A stretch of 52,629 bases of DNA from an uncultured Christensenella sp. (GTDB lineage Bacteria; Bacillota; Clostridia; Christensenellales; Borkfalkiaceae): positions 19,633 through 72,261 of the forward strand of contig CAJTOY010000002.1 in NCBI GenBank assembly GCA_910578195.1, read 5' to 3'. A program made the translations under genes and the position numbers. Below the pieces are notes generated by a model. That model searched no databases, was not told the origin of the DNA, and saw nothing but the letters and a program-made list of their open reading frames with translations. Within the stretch, counting starts at the first letter, position 1. Every line of letters starts with the position of its first letter. Below are positions 26,133 through 34,318 of this stretch, piece after piece.

Positions 26133-26501
26133 TTAAATAAAGCCTTTACCCGCGCCCGCGAACGGGCCCATTTTTTCGTTATATATCTCGTCCGCCTTTT
26201 TGTAGCCGTCGTTGATTGCCGCCATTATCAAATCTTCGAGCATTTCGATATCGTCCTCGTCGGTTATGTCGACGGTTTCGGAAAGTCTGCTTCCGAATTC
26301 TATGCCGTTGATTATCTTTTTGCCGTTCATATATACGACAACCGTTTCGTCGCCCTCTTCGCCGCCGCCCGAAAGCCCTACCACTTCGAGTTCTTCAAGC
26401 TCCTTGTCGGCTTCCTGCATCTGCTCCTGCATTTTCTGGGCTTGCTTCATAAGGTTTTGCATGTTGCCCATTCCGCCCATACCGCCTTTAAATCCTGCCA
26501 T
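26133..26501 (-). CDS. ybaB: YbaB/EbfC nucleoid-associated protein
   Basis: 122 residues. A Gly/Met-rich start (FKGGMGGMGNMQNLMKQAQK) and a long helix are followed by the conserved beta-strand core and the DLIMAAINDGYKKADE helix of the EbfC fold. The dimer binds DNA loosely and sits between dnaX and recR in most bacteria. GGGAGG lies before the ATG. An acidic stretch (GGGEEGDE) interrupts the usual strand region but stays in frame. The 54 bp between dnaX and this gene hold nothing evident. Confidence 0.94.
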   Translation of the reverse strand: MAGFKGGMGGMGNMQNLMKQAQKMQEQMQEADKELEELEVVGLSGGGEEGDETVVVYMNGKKIINGIEFGSRLSETVDITDEDDIEMLEDLIMAAINDGYKKADEIYNEKMGPFAGAGKGFI

Positions 26502-26555
26502 AAATACCTCCCGAAATTAATTCACGACTTTTTGTTTCTATTTTTGTGCACATAT

Positions 26556-28190
26556 TTATTTTATAATTATGTCCGTGCCGTCGAAATTGCGCTTCAATTC
26601 CCTTACAGCCTTGTCGTAGTCGCTTTCGCCCTTTTTCATAAAGCGGACTTCATAATCGCCCACGCCCAGCTCAGCCAGAGTTTCGGCAATGAAATTCGCG
26701 TTGTCGGGGCGGGTCAAGCCCTTCAAAACCGCTTCGCTTTCGGTTGTAAGTATCAGCTTCTCGCCCTCGAAAAAGTTGCCGAGGTCCATACACAGCGTGA
26801 ACAAAACCGCGTTTTTGCGGGTCGTGCGCAGACTTCTTATAAGCTTTCCGAACACGCCCTGCTTCTCGTCCTCCTTCAAAGAACGCACGCCGCCCGCAAC
26901 CTTTTCGGGTTTCTCCCACATGTTCGGCTGAACGGGCTTCGGCTCGGGCTTTGTTTCGGCAAACGGCGAATCGCCCTCGTCGGTCTGTAAAGCGGGCTTT
27001 TGCACAACCTTCTTTTCTGTAACAACCTCTTTTATCGGCGCGTTTTCCAACCTTGCTTCCAACGCGTTTATCTTGCCGAGAATTGCGTCCAGATTATAGT
27101 CTGTCTGGGGCATGGCGCACTTTAAAACCGCCGTTTCCAAGGTTATTTTGACGTTAAGCGAATAGCGCATATCCGTCTCGGCTTTGGATAAAATTTCTGT
27201 AACTCTGAGAATTTTATGCCCGTCGCAGCGCGAGGCAATTTCATCTATGCGCTTGTACGTCTCCGCGGGGAGGTTGACTATCTCCCGCGCGTTTTTGCAA
27301 ATTTTGACTATCGCGCAATTGTTCAAAAAATTGAGCAAATCCTTTATTAAAACGCCCGCACTCTTGCCCGTTGCGAGAATTTCTTCGACGCCCGAAAGCG
27401 CGGCGGAAGAATTTTCGCACAAAATGCTTTCGGCAAGCGTTGCTACCGAGAAAAAGTCCGCGCCGCCCAAAACGGCGTTAACGTCGTCATAGGTGAGCTT
27501 GCCGTTCGCGTACGACGCGCACATATCGGCAATAGAAAGGCTGTCGCGCGCGCTTCCCGCGCCCGCGCGGGCGATTGCCGCGACCGCTTCGTCTTCGTAT
27601 TTTTTGCCCGTCTTGTCGAGCACGCTTTTTATCAGCCCCTCCAAATCCTTTTGGGGAATCAGCTTAAAGTCGAACCGCATACAGCGGGAAAGTATGGTCG
27701 CGGGGATTTTCTGCGGCTCGGTCGTAGCAAGAATAAAAACCGCGTGCGCGGGTGGCTCTTCCAGCGTCTTTAAAACCGCGTTGAACGCCGACGCCGTGAG
27801 CATATGCACCTCGTCTATGATATATACCTTGTACTTGCCCGAAACGGGCGGATACTGGACGTTCTCCCTCAAATCGCGCATTTCGTCGACGCCGTTGTTT
27901 GAAGCCGCGTCGATTTCCGAAATGTCGATATTCGCGCCGTTTGAAAGCGCCTTACACGTAGCGCACGTTCCGCAAGGCGAACCGTCCGCGGGGTTTTCGC
28001 AGTTTATTGCCCTTGCGAAAATCTTTGCAAGAGTGGTCTTGCCCGTGCCCCTCGGTCCGCAAAAGAGATATGCGTGACCTATTTTGCCCGACGCTATCTG
28101 GTTTTTCAGTGTGCGCACGATATGCTCCTGACGCACGACCGTGTCGAAAGAAACGGGTCTGAACGTTCTGTAAAAAGCGAGGTATGCCAT
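26556..28190 (-). CDS. dnaX: DNA polymerase III subunit gamma/tau
   Basis: 544 residues. The clamp-loader ATPase has Walker A GPRGTGKT (45-52), a zinc site with C64, C73, C76 and C79, Walker B IIDEVHML and the SRC motif LSRCMRF. Domain III follows, then a low-complexity Lys/Pro linker (about 400-450) and a short C-terminal domain like tau. DnaX loads the beta clamp and bridges polymerase and helicase. Its ATG directly follows the sigH stop (TAAATG), with GGAGG inside the sigH end. No frameshift slippery site was noticed, so a separate gamma form is not predicted. Confidence 0.95.
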   Translation of the reverse strand: MAYLAFYRTFRPVSFDTVVRQEHIVRTLKNQIASGKIGHAYLFCGPRGTGKTTLAKIFARAINCENPADGSPCGTCATCKALSNGANIDISEIDAASNNGVDEMRDLRENVQYPPVSGKYKVYIIDEVHMLTASAFNAVLKTLEEPPAHAVFILATTEPQKIPATILSRCMRFDFKLIPQKDLEGLIKSVLDKTGKKYEDEAVAAIARAGAGSARDSLSIADMCASYANGKLTYDDVNAVLGGADFFSVATLAESILCENSSAALSGVEEILATGKSAGVLIKDLLNFLNNCAIVKICKNAREIVNLPAETYKRIDEIASRCDGHKILRVTEILSKAETDMRYSLNVKITLETAVLKCAMPQTDYNLDAILGKINALEARLENAPIKEVVTEKKVVQKPALQTDEGDSPFAETKPEPKPVQPNMWEKPEKVAGGVRSLKEDEKQGVFGKLIRSLRTTRKNAVLFTLCMDLGNFFEGEKLILTTESEAVLKGLTRPDNANFIAETLAELGVGDYEVRFMKKGESDYDKAVRELKRNFDGTDIIIK

Positions 28191-28742
28191 TTAGTCCTCC
28201 GCTGAAATTAATTTTTGTATTTTGTGCTTGGCACGGTTTATCGCGTTGTCCACGCTTTTCAGCGGCTTGCCGAGCGCGGAAGAAATTTCCGCCATCGTCA
28301 TTCCGTCGATGTACATTACGATTGCCTTGAATTCGAGCGAGGATAACTCCCTGCTCATTTTCCCGTAAAGCTCGCGCTTGTCCTCCCGCCAGATAACCTC
28401 GTCCTCGGGACTTACGGAAGCCGGTCCGTTTTCCGTCTCGATTATGGGCGTAAAGTTGTTCAGCGCGGAGTGCTTTGCAAGCGCGCTTTTTTTGACCGCG
28501 TCCATAATGCGGTTGCGGATACAACTGTACGCGTAAGGAGAAAAAGCGCCCGCGTTTTTAAAGCAGTTCACCGCGGAATACAGTCCGCACATGCCCTCCT
28601 GCACCAAATCCTCGGTTTCGCCGCCGCTCAGAAAAAAGCGTCGCGCAATTTTGAGCACGCGTGGCTTGTATCTTTTAAACAGCTCCTCCCATGCGGCTTT
28701 ATCGCCCCGCTGACAGAGAAGCACGACCTCCTCGTCGGTCAC
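28191..28742 (-). CDS. sigH: Sporulation sigma factor SigH
   Basis: 183 residues from a GTG at 28742. GAGGAAA lies upstream, and the GTGA overlaps the rlmB stop, which favours this over the longer frame to 28844. Region 2 is visible as DLVQEGMCGLYSAV with the following FKNAGAFSPYAYSCIRNRI. Region 4 is visible as LSSLEFKAIVMYIDGMTMAE and GKPLKSVDNAINRAKHKI. SigH (Spo0H) directs early sporulation and stationary-phase genes. The rlmB-sigH neighbourhood is conserved in Firmicutes, although yacP, often between them, is missing and dnaX follows directly. Confidence 0.87.
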   Translation of the reverse strand: MTDEEVVLLCQRGDKAAWEELFKRYKPRVLKIARRFFLSGGETEDLVQEGMCGLYSAVNCFKNAGAFSPYAYSCIRNRIMDAVKKSALAKHSALNNFTPIIETENGPASVSPEDEVIWREDKRELYGKMSRELSSLEFKAIVMYIDGMTMAEISSALGKPLKSVDNAINRAKHKIQKLISAED

Positions 28743-29452
28743 CTGCGTTTCCTCACAGCCTCGTACGCGGCGATACCCAGCGCAACCGAAGCATTTAGCG
28801 AATTGACCTTGCCCTTTAAAGGTATTGACAAAGTGAAGTCGCATTTTTCACGCGTGAGCCTTTTGACCCCGCTGTCCTCGCCGCCGACGACTATCGCGAT
28901 ATTGCCCTTCAAGTCGGCGTCGTATATGTCCTTTCCGTCCGCTTCCAGCGCGTACAGCCAGAAGCCGTTTTTTTTGAGTTCGTCTATCGCGCGGTTCAAG
29001 GAGTTGACCTTTGCCACCTTCATATGGTTAGCCGCGCCCGCGGAAATGCGGATAACCGCCTCGGTCACGCTCGCCGAATTGTTTGCGGGAATAACCACTC
29101 CGTCCGCGCCCGCGCACTCGGCAACCCTGATAATCGAGCCGAGGTTATGCACGTCCTCTATTCCGTCGCAAAGTACGACAAACCCGCCGTCCTCGCCGCG
29201 CGAGGAAATAATTTCGTCGAGCGAGGAATATTCGAAATCGCTCGAAAAAGCGATAACGCCCTGATGTCTGCCCTCCTCGCTTTGCTTGTCGAGCACCTTT
29301 CTGTCCACGAACTGCACGCGTACGCCGCGCTTTCTCGCCTCCGCGAAAATGCTTTTCAAAGACCCCTGCGGATTTTTTTCAAGCATCAGTTTTTCTATGT
29401 TTTTGTCGGTTTTCAGAAGTTCTAAAACCGCGTTTCTACCCTCAGTTTTCAT
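28739..29452 (-). CDS. rlmB: 23S rRNA 2'-O-methyltransferase RlmB (SpoU family)
   Basis: 237 residues from the ATG of MKTEGRNAVLELL; an ATG six codons upstream (29470) is possible but fits family starts less well. An N-terminal ribosome-binding domain is followed by the SpoU knot with motif 1 DGIEDVHNLGSIIRVAECAG, motif 2 IAIVVGGEDSGVKRL and motif 3 IPLKGKVNSLNASVALGIA. It methylates a G in the 23S rRNA peptidyl-transferase region using SAM. It lies between mrnC and sigH, and its stop overlaps the sigH start. Confidence 0.94.
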   Translation of the reverse strand: MKTEGRNAVLELLKTDKNIEKLMLEKNPQGSLKSIFAEARKRGVRVQFVDRKVLDKQSEEGRHQGVIAFSSDFEYSSLDEIISSRGEDGGFVVLCDGIEDVHNLGSIIRVAECAGADGVVIPANNSASVTEAVIRISAGAANHMKVAKVNSLNRAIDELKKNGFWLYALEADGKDIYDADLKGNIAIVVGGEDSGVKRLTREKCDFTLSIPLKGKVNSLNASVALGIAAYEAVRKRR

Positions 29453-29477
29453 ATTTAACCCACAACGCATTTCTTCT

Positions 29478-29591
29478 CAAACGGCGTAAGGAAAACGCCG
29501 TTTTCGGTCACCGTTCGCGCCTTGTCTTATGCGCTCGCTCATCTCGCATTGCGTAAACAGCACACCGTGCTGTTTACAGGAAAAGCAATGC
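29478..29591. repeat. Compound palindromic intergenic sequence between mrnC and rlmB
   Basis: Two hairpins are visible. One is AAACGGCGT/ACGCCGTTT at about 29479-29503. The other is a large one with a perfect stem, GTAAACAGCAC/GTGCTGTTTAC (29553-29563 and 29567-29577), inside an outer stem GCATTGC/GCAATGC (29546-29552 and 29585-29591). Read on the minus strand it also contains AAGACAAGGC and TGACCGAAAA, words shared with the dispersed repeat, so it may be a deleted or related copy. No coding potential is apparent. Confidence 0.4.
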
Positions 29592-29597
29592 TCGTCC

Positions 29598-29987
29598 TCA
29601 GTTTTCATTTAATAATTCGGTAATCCTTTTATATTGTCCCGTCAGATACAAGTAGCCGAGCACCGCCTCGAACCCCGTCGAGCGGTTGTATTCCGCCACG
29701 CTTGCGTTTTTGCTTTTCGTCGATTTTTTCGCGTTTCTGCCCCGCTTGTATACCGACGTTTCCTCTTCGGAAAATTTCGGCAAAAGCTTTTCGAGTAGCT
29801 CGCTTTGCCCGTGCGCCGAAACCGACGACGAGGTCAGCTTTTGCAGCGTGCCCGTATTGAAGTCCGTCGAAAGCACAAGCTTTTGGCGGATATACAGCGA
29901 ATATACCGCGTCGCCCACGAACGCGAGGGTTACGGGGCTTAAATTGCGCGCTTCGGCTTCCGAAACCGTAGTAAAAAAATCAAACAT
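29598..29987 (-). CDS. mrnC: Mini-ribonuclease III
   Basis: 129 residues, a bare RNase III catalytic domain without the double-stranded RNA-binding domain. Conserved pieces are LAFVGDAVYSLYIRQKL (about 21-37) and the active-site helix STGFEAVLGYLYLTG (about 103-117), with the Asp and Glu metal ligands. Mini-III trims 23S rRNA ends. The ATG has no ribosome binding site, and the predicted transcription start is only about 6 nt upstream, so the mRNA is nearly leaderless. It is divergent from cwlD and followed by rlmB and sigH. Confidence 0.92.
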   Translation of the reverse strand: MFDFFTTVSEAEARNLSPVTLAFVGDAVYSLYIRQKLVLSTDFNTGTLQKLTSSSVSAHGQSELLEKLLPKFSEEETSVYKRGRNAKKSTKSKNASVAEYNRSTGFEAVLGYLYLTGQYKRITELLNEN

Positions 29988-29999
29988 AAATACAGATTA

Positions 30000-30028
30000 A
30001 TTTTAACATATCCGCATAAAAAAATCAA
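30000..30028 (-). promoter_or_regulatory. Sigma-A promoter for mrnC
   Basis: On the minus strand TTGATT (30028-30023), a 17-bp spacer and TAAAAT (30005-30000). The box ends 12 nt before the mrnC ATG. For the divergent cwlD only a TACTAT box (30037-30042) is seen, 5 nt before its GTG. Confidence 0.6.
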
Positions 30029-30047
30029 TTATTAAATACTATATAGC

Positions 30048-30737
30048 GTGAAATTGTTTATCTGTAAAAAAAGTTTGATTATCTTAATTTCGTGCGTTCT
30101 GGCGGTCGGCGTAATAACGGGCGTGTGCGCGGGCGCGGTTGCGGCGTCCACCTCGCACACCGGCGCGTATACCGTAGTAATCGACGCGGGGCACGGCGGG
30201 GTCGACGCGGGGGTCAAGGGAATTACCACCTCCACCAAGGAAAGCGAAATAAACCTTGCGATTGCGCGGTATTTGAGGGGCTACTTTGCCGACGCGGGCT
30301 TCAACGCAGTCATGACCAGAACCACGCAGGGCGGGCTGTACGGCACGAGCACGAAGGGCTTTAAAATGCGCGACATGAAAAAACGCAAAGAGATTATCGA
30401 AAAAAACAACGCGGATATGGTCATATCCGTCCACCAGAATTTCTGCCCTATCCCCTCGAAGCGGGGCGGAACGGTGTTTTTTGACAAAACCAGCGACTGC
30501 GGCAAGGCGCTTGCAGACAGCATACAGTCCAGCCTCAACTCCATGAGCGAAAGCGTCAAAAAGAACGAGGCGCTCGCGGGGGATTACTACATGCTCAAAT
30601 GCACGCAAAACCCGTCGGTAATCGTCGAGTGCGGGTTTCTCTCAAACGCCGCCGACGAAGCGCTTTTGATTACCCCCGAGTATCAGAAAAGCATTGCCTA
30701 CGCCATATTCAAGGGCGCGGTAAGCTATTATTCATAA
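30048..30737 (+). CDS. cwlD: N-acetylmuramoyl-L-alanine amidase CwlD
   Basis: 229 residues, the only plus-strand gene. An N-terminal membrane or signal helix (about 8-33) precedes an Amidase_3 domain. Zinc ligands are H49 (DAGHGG), E65 or E67 (KESEINL) and H129 (SVHQN), and the catalytic Glu194 lies in VECGFLSN. CwlD acts with PdaA to make muramic delta-lactam in spore cortex peptidoglycan, so it is a sporulation marker. The start is a GTG without a ribosome site; no better start exists before the hydrophobic helix, so translation may be leaderless. It faces mrnC across 60 bp. Confidence 0.92.
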   Translation: MKLFICKKSLIILISCVLAVGVITGVCAGAVAASTSHTGAYTVVIDAGHGGVDAGVKGITTSTKESEINLAIARYLRGYFADAGFNAVMTRTTQGGLYGTSTKGFKMRDMKKRKEIIEKNNADMVISVHQNFCPIPSKRGGTVFFDKTSDCGKALADSIQSSLNSMSESVKKNEALAGDYYMLKCTQNPSVIVECGFLSNAADEALLITPEYQKSIAYAIFKGAVSYYS

Positions 30738-30742
30738 AATGC

Positions 30743-30780
30743 GCCGCGCGTTCGTAAGAACGCGCGGCTGTTTAATTTTT
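30743..30780. terminator. Bidirectional terminator between cwlD and the 30779-31684 gene
   Basis: An 11-bp GC-rich stem, GCCGCGCGTTC with its complement (30743-30753 and 30758-30768, GTAA loop), is followed by TGTTTAATTTTT on the plus strand and GCATTTTAT on the minus strand. It separates two convergent genes. Confidence 0.85.
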
Positions 30781-31684
30781 ACGCCGCCTCCCGCAACTCC
30801 TCTGTCTGCGGAGTTTTCGAAGCGAGGTTCAGCACATAGCTTTCGGCGTTCAGACTCATGACAATAAACGCGATTTCCACGAACGAAAATCCAATCAGCG
30901 CGCCCGCAATCGGGTTTGTCAATACCGCGGTCAATATAAAAAGCGCGAGCGACACGACGAAAATTATGGTGTTTACCAAAAGCAGTTTCAAAACGTTTAC
31001 GATATTCAAAACGGTTTTCAGTTCGACAACGTTTCTGCCGTGCACGCAGTACGCCGACACGAGCGAAATCGCCCCGAAAATCAAAAACGACATTATCGAG
31101 GTTATGAATACGCTCGGCGCCCAGACGGTAAGAAGCCACGCACTGAGCGCAATCAGTGCGGCGGTCACGAACGAGTCGACGAACAGCGCGAACATAAACT
31201 TTTTGAATGTGCGCTTCGCCATTGTCCGTCTTACCAAAAACCTCGTCAGCCAATATCCGCCGATAAGTCCTATTATGCACAGCAAGAAAAACGTTACGAT
31301 TAACGCGGTCAGAGTGAACACCGCGTCGTCGACCGCGGCGGTCACCGCGTCCTCGAACGGCTTCAAGCCGCTTGCGACGATATCCAGACAGCCGTTTACC
31401 ACGCCCGTAAGCCACTCTCGCGTGAGCATGATTTTGAGCGACGCAATAGGGTCGGACCAGTCGAGCGCGTTGACCGCGTCGACTATGTAATTTTTCACCG
31501 CCTCGAAATCGACGTTCGCCTCTCCCGCCGTTTCGGCAAGTCTGCCTATCAGCGCGACGACGACGGCGAACGCGCCCGGTATGAGTATCGACAGCCCGAT
31601 AAACATACCGACGGCGAGCGTGCCTATCGGCGTGAAAAAGTGTTTTAGGTTTATAAAATAGTTTTTCAGTCCGTTTAAAATCAT
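30779..31684 (-). CDS. Multi-pass membrane protein of unknown function
   Basis: 301 residues with roughly six to seven hydrophobic segments (about 18-45, 122-148, 163-190, 193-215, 235-285). Between the first and second lies a region of about 75 residues (EANVDFEAVKNYIVDAVNAL and onward) that is probably external. I recognise no family motif. It starts just after the pnp terminator with a weak AAGG site, so it depends on read-through from pnp or on a promoter not identified. A terminator shared with cwlD ends it. Confidence 0.75.
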   Translation of the reverse strand: MILNGLKNYFINLKHFFTPIGTLAVGMFIGLSILIPGAFAVVVALIGRLAETAGEANVDFEAVKNYIVDAVNALDWSDPIASLKIMLTREWLTGVVNGCLDIVASGLKPFEDAVTAAVDDAVFTLTALIVTFFLLCIIGLIGGYWLTRFLVRRTMAKRTFKKFMFALFVDSFVTAALIALSAWLLTVWAPSVFITSIMSFLIFGAISLVSAYCVHGRNVVELKTVLNIVNVLKLLLVNTIIFVVSLALFILTAVLTNPIAGALIGFSFVEIAFIVMSLNAESYVLNLASKTPQTEELREAA

Positions 31685-31700
31685 TTGTAACCTTAAAATT

Positions 31701-31726
31701 AAAACGGCGTTAAAAAACGCCGTTTT
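31701..31726 (-). terminator. Terminator after pnp
   Basis: An 11-bp stem, AAAACGGCGTT with its complement (31701-31711 and 31716-31726), is followed on the minus strand by AATTTTAAGG. It starts 2 bp after the pnp stop. Confidence 0.75.
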
Positions 31727-31728
31727 AT

Positions 31729-33828
31729 TTATGACATTTTTTCGAGAAGTTTGAGGTCGATGCCCTTGTCGCCGATTTTGATAATTTCGACTTTGACTAC
31801 GTCGCCGATTTTAACGACGTCCTCAACCTTTTCAACGCGCTTGTCGGAAAGCTTGGAAATGTGAATCATACCGTCCTTGCCGGGCGCAAACTCGACGAAC
31901 GCGCCGAAGTTCATAATTCTTACGACCGTGCCGACGAACATATCGCCGACCTCGGGGTCGTGAGCGATGCTCAGTACGATAGCCTTGGCTTTTTCCGCAT
32001 TCTCCATAGGACCTACGGTCGAGATATAGCCTCTGCCGCTGTCGTCGTCGTTGAACTCGATTTCGGTGCCCGTCTCTTCCATAATCTTTTTGATTACGCT
32101 GCCCTGTTTGCCGATAACGTCACCGATTTTGTCGGGATTGATTTCGAAGAAGATAATCTTAGGCGCATACTTCGAAAGGGAAGGCGCAACCTCGGGAACG
32201 ACTTCGAGCATCTTTGACAAAATGAACTGTCTGCCCTCGTTCGCCTGATTGATTGCGGTGTGCATAATCTCTTCGGAAATGCCCTTGATTTTTATATCCA
32301 TCTGGATTGCGGTAATGCCCTTCTGCGTGCCCGCAACCTTAAAGTCCATGTCGCCGAGGAAGTCTTCGAGACCCTGAATATCGGTCAAAACCTTGAATTC
32401 GCCCGTCTCCTGATTTTTGATAAGACCCATTGCGACGCCCGCTACGGGAGCCTTGATGGGAACGCCCGCGTCCATAAGCGCCATTGTCGAACCGCAGACC
32501 GAAGCCATGGACGAAGAACCGTTCGACGAAGTGATGTCGTTGACCACCCTTATCGCGTACGGGAACTCCTCTTCGGGGGGAAGCACGGGAATTAACGCGC
32601 GTTCAGCAAGCGCGCCGTGACCGATTTCACGTCTGCCGGGGGAGCGGAGTGCCTTGGCTTCGCCCGTGCAGTAGCCGGGGAAGTTGTACTGGTGCATATA
32701 TCTCTTTTTGGTTTCCTCGTCAAGCCCTTCGAGCTTCTGCGCCTCGGTGAGCATTGCGAGAGTACAAGTCGTAAGCGTCTGGGTTTGTCCGCGGGTGAAC
32801 ACAGCCGAGCCGTGAACGCGGGGCAAAACCCCCTTTTCGCACCAGATGGGGCGGACGTCCTTCAAGCCTCTGCCGTCGGGACGGATACCCTTGTCGAATA
32901 TCTTTGCGCGAACCTTTTCTTTGGTGAGATAGTATAAGCTGTCCTTGATTTCGCGGAGGTTGTCGGGATAAACGTCGGCGAAATGCTCCAAAACAACCGC
33001 TTCCGCTTCGTTCTGGCGAACCTCTCTTTCCTGTCTGTCGAACGTGTCGATAGCCCAGTCGATTTTAGCGTCGGCATACGCGCGGACTTCCTTGTCGAGG
33101 TCCTCGGGGATATGATAAAGCTCGATAACCTTTTTGGGCTTGCCCGCTACGGGCACGATTTTTTCCTCGATTTCGACGCAGATTTTCTTGATTTCTTCGA
33201 AACCGAAGGTAATCGCGCCGACCATTTCGTCGTTGGTAACCTCGTCCGCGCCCGCCTCTATCATTAAGATAGCGTCCTTGGTGCCCGCGAGATTTAAGTG
33301 AATTCTGCTTTTCGCGCGCTGAGCAAGGTCGGGGTTGATAACGTATTTTCCGTCAACGAGCCCTACCACAACCGAGCCCGTGGGTCCCGCCCAGGGAATA
33401 TCGGAAATTGCAAGCGCAACCGACGAGCCTATCATGGCAAGGGGTTCGGGCGAGATATCGGGCTCGACCGAAAGCGCCTGCGCGGTGACGACGACGTCGT
33501 TGAAAAGTCCCTTGGGGAAAAGCGGACGAAGAGGTCTGTCGATAAGTCTTGCGGTAAGGATAGCTTTGTCGCTTGCCCTTCCCTCGCGCTTTTTGAAGCC
33601 GCCGGGGATTTTACCGATCGAGTACATTTTCTCTTCGTAGTCCACTTGCAAGGGGAAGAAGTCCATACCGTCGCGGGGAGCGGCGGACATACATACCGAC
33701 ACCATAACCGCGGTTTCGCCGCAGCGGATAACGCACGAGCCGTTCGTCTGCTCGGCATACTTGCCGGTTTCGACAATGACTTCTCTGCCGCCGATTGTAA
33801 GCGTGAATTGTTTGAAATTGTTGTTCAT
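31729..33828 (-). CDS. pnp: Polyribonucleotide nucleotidyltransferase (PNPase)
   Basis: 699 residues. Two RNase PH domains (about 10-220 and 310-540) flank a helical linker; GRREIGHGALAERALIPVLP marks the active second domain. A KH domain (IGDVIGKQGSVIKKIMEETG, about 560-580) and an S1 domain (GTVVRIMNFGAFVEFAPGKD, about 625-645) follow at the end. It degrades RNA 3' to 5' by phosphorolysis. It lies downstream of rpsO, the order conserved in most bacteria. AAAGGAG lies 10 nt before the ATG. Confidence 0.98.
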   Translation of the reverse strand: MNNNFKQFTLTIGGREVIVETGKYAEQTNGSCVIRCGETAVMVSVCMSAAPRDGMDFFPLQVDYEEKMYSIGKIPGGFKKREGRASDKAILTARLIDRPLRPLFPKGLFNDVVVTAQALSVEPDISPEPLAMIGSSVALAISDIPWAGPTGSVVVGLVDGKYVINPDLAQRAKSRIHLNLAGTKDAILMIEAGADEVTNDEMVGAITFGFEEIKKICVEIEEKIVPVAGKPKKVIELYHIPEDLDKEVRAYADAKIDWAIDTFDRQEREVRQNEAEAVVLEHFADVYPDNLREIKDSLYYLTKEKVRAKIFDKGIRPDGRGLKDVRPIWCEKGVLPRVHGSAVFTRGQTQTLTTCTLAMLTEAQKLEGLDEETKKRYMHQYNFPGYCTGEAKALRSPGRREIGHGALAERALIPVLPPEEEFPYAIRVVNDITSSNGSSSMASVCGSTMALMDAGVPIKAPVAGVAMGLIKNQETGEFKVLTDIQGLEDFLGDMDFKVAGTQKGITAIQMDIKIKGISEEIMHTAINQANEGRQFILSKMLEVVPEVAPSLSKYAPKIIFFEINPDKIGDVIGKQGSVIKKIMEETGTEIEFNDDDSGRGYISTVGPMENAEKAKAIVLSIAHDPEVGDMFVGTVVRIMNFGAFVEFAPGKDGMIHISKLSDKRVEKVEDVVKIGDVVKVEIIKIGDKGIDLKLLEKMS

Positions 33829-33881
33829 TAATCAAATTCTCCTTTTCTGTTCTTGTGCCTGCCGCGCCATCGCGGCAAACG

Positions 33882-33918
33882 AAAAAAAGGGCGAGAAATA
33901 AAAACCCGCCCCTTTTTT
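33882..33918 (-). terminator. Terminator between rpsO and pnp
   Basis: On the minus strand an A-rich/GGGGCG arm pairs with CGCCC followed by seven T (arms 33882-33893 and 33907-33918, one bulge). A second small palindrome, GCCGCG-ccat-CGCGGC (33861-33876), follows before pnp. Such hairpins between rpsO and pnp are known processing or terminator sites in other bacteria. Confidence 0.7.
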
Positions 33919-33920
33919 AT

Positions 33921-34175
33921 TTACTTTCTTAAATTTAAAGCGGCAATTATCGAACGGTATCTTTCGATATCCTTGCTCTTTAAATAATCCAAAAGACCGC
34001 GACGGCGACCGACCATTTTAAGAAGACCGCGGCGCGAATGATTGTCGTGAATATGCTCTTTGAGATGCTCGTTCAAATGATTGATTCTCTCGGTTAAAAG
34101 CGCAATCTGAACTTCGGGCGAACCGGTGTCGCCTTCCTTCAAAGCATATTTCGCGATAACTTCGGACTTTTCCAT
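33921..34175 (-). CDS. rpsO: 30S ribosomal protein S15
   Basis: 84 residues. The S15 signature is clear: GDTGSPEVQIALLTERI, HLKEHIHDNHSRRGLLKMVG and RRRGLLDYLKSKD. It binds 16S rRNA early in 30S assembly. A strong AGGAGG lies 9 nt before the ATG. It has its own promoter and a leader that can fold, and it is followed by pnp. Confidence 0.98.
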   Translation of the reverse strand: MEKSEVIAKYALKEGDTGSPEVQIALLTERINHLNEHLKEHIHDNHSRRGLLKMVGRRRGLLDYLKSKDIERYRSIIAALNLRK

Positions 34176-34209
34176 TTACTTTATCCTCCTATGGAAATAT
34201 TTGCGGGAA

Positions 34210-34244
34210 ACAAAGCAAGCCGTCGAGTAATCGAACCCCTTTGT
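34210..34244 (-). promoter_or_regulatory. Structured rpsO leader, possible S15 autoregulatory site
   Basis: On the minus strand ACAAAG (34244-34239) pairs with CTTTGT (34215-34210), enclosing an inner TCGA-ttac-TCGA hairpin (34234-34223). S15 represses its own mRNA through leader structures in several bacteria, so this is a candidate site, but the fold is only hand-drawn. Confidence 0.35.
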
Positions 34245-34259
34245 ATCCGTAACGAATTT

Positions 34260-34288
34260 ATAATACCATATCGGAAAAGAAATAGCAA
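34260..34288 (-). promoter_or_regulatory. Sigma-A promoter for rpsO
   Basis: On the minus strand TTGCTA (34288-34283), a 17-bp spacer and TATTAT (34265-34260). Predicted leader about 78 nt. Confidence 0.6.
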
Positions 34289-34318
34289 CCGTTTAAACGC
34301 AATTAAAAAATTTTCTTT

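Noticed and set aside
28743..28844. Longer start for SigH
   Set aside because: It would overlap rlmB by 106 bp and adds a Cys/Arg-rich leader not seen in the family; the GTG at 28742 has a ribosome site and a GTGA overlap.
34210..34250. tRNA-like GGTTCGATTAC segment upstream of rpsO
   Set aside because: It resembles a T-arm, but no acceptor, D or anticodon arm can be formed around it.
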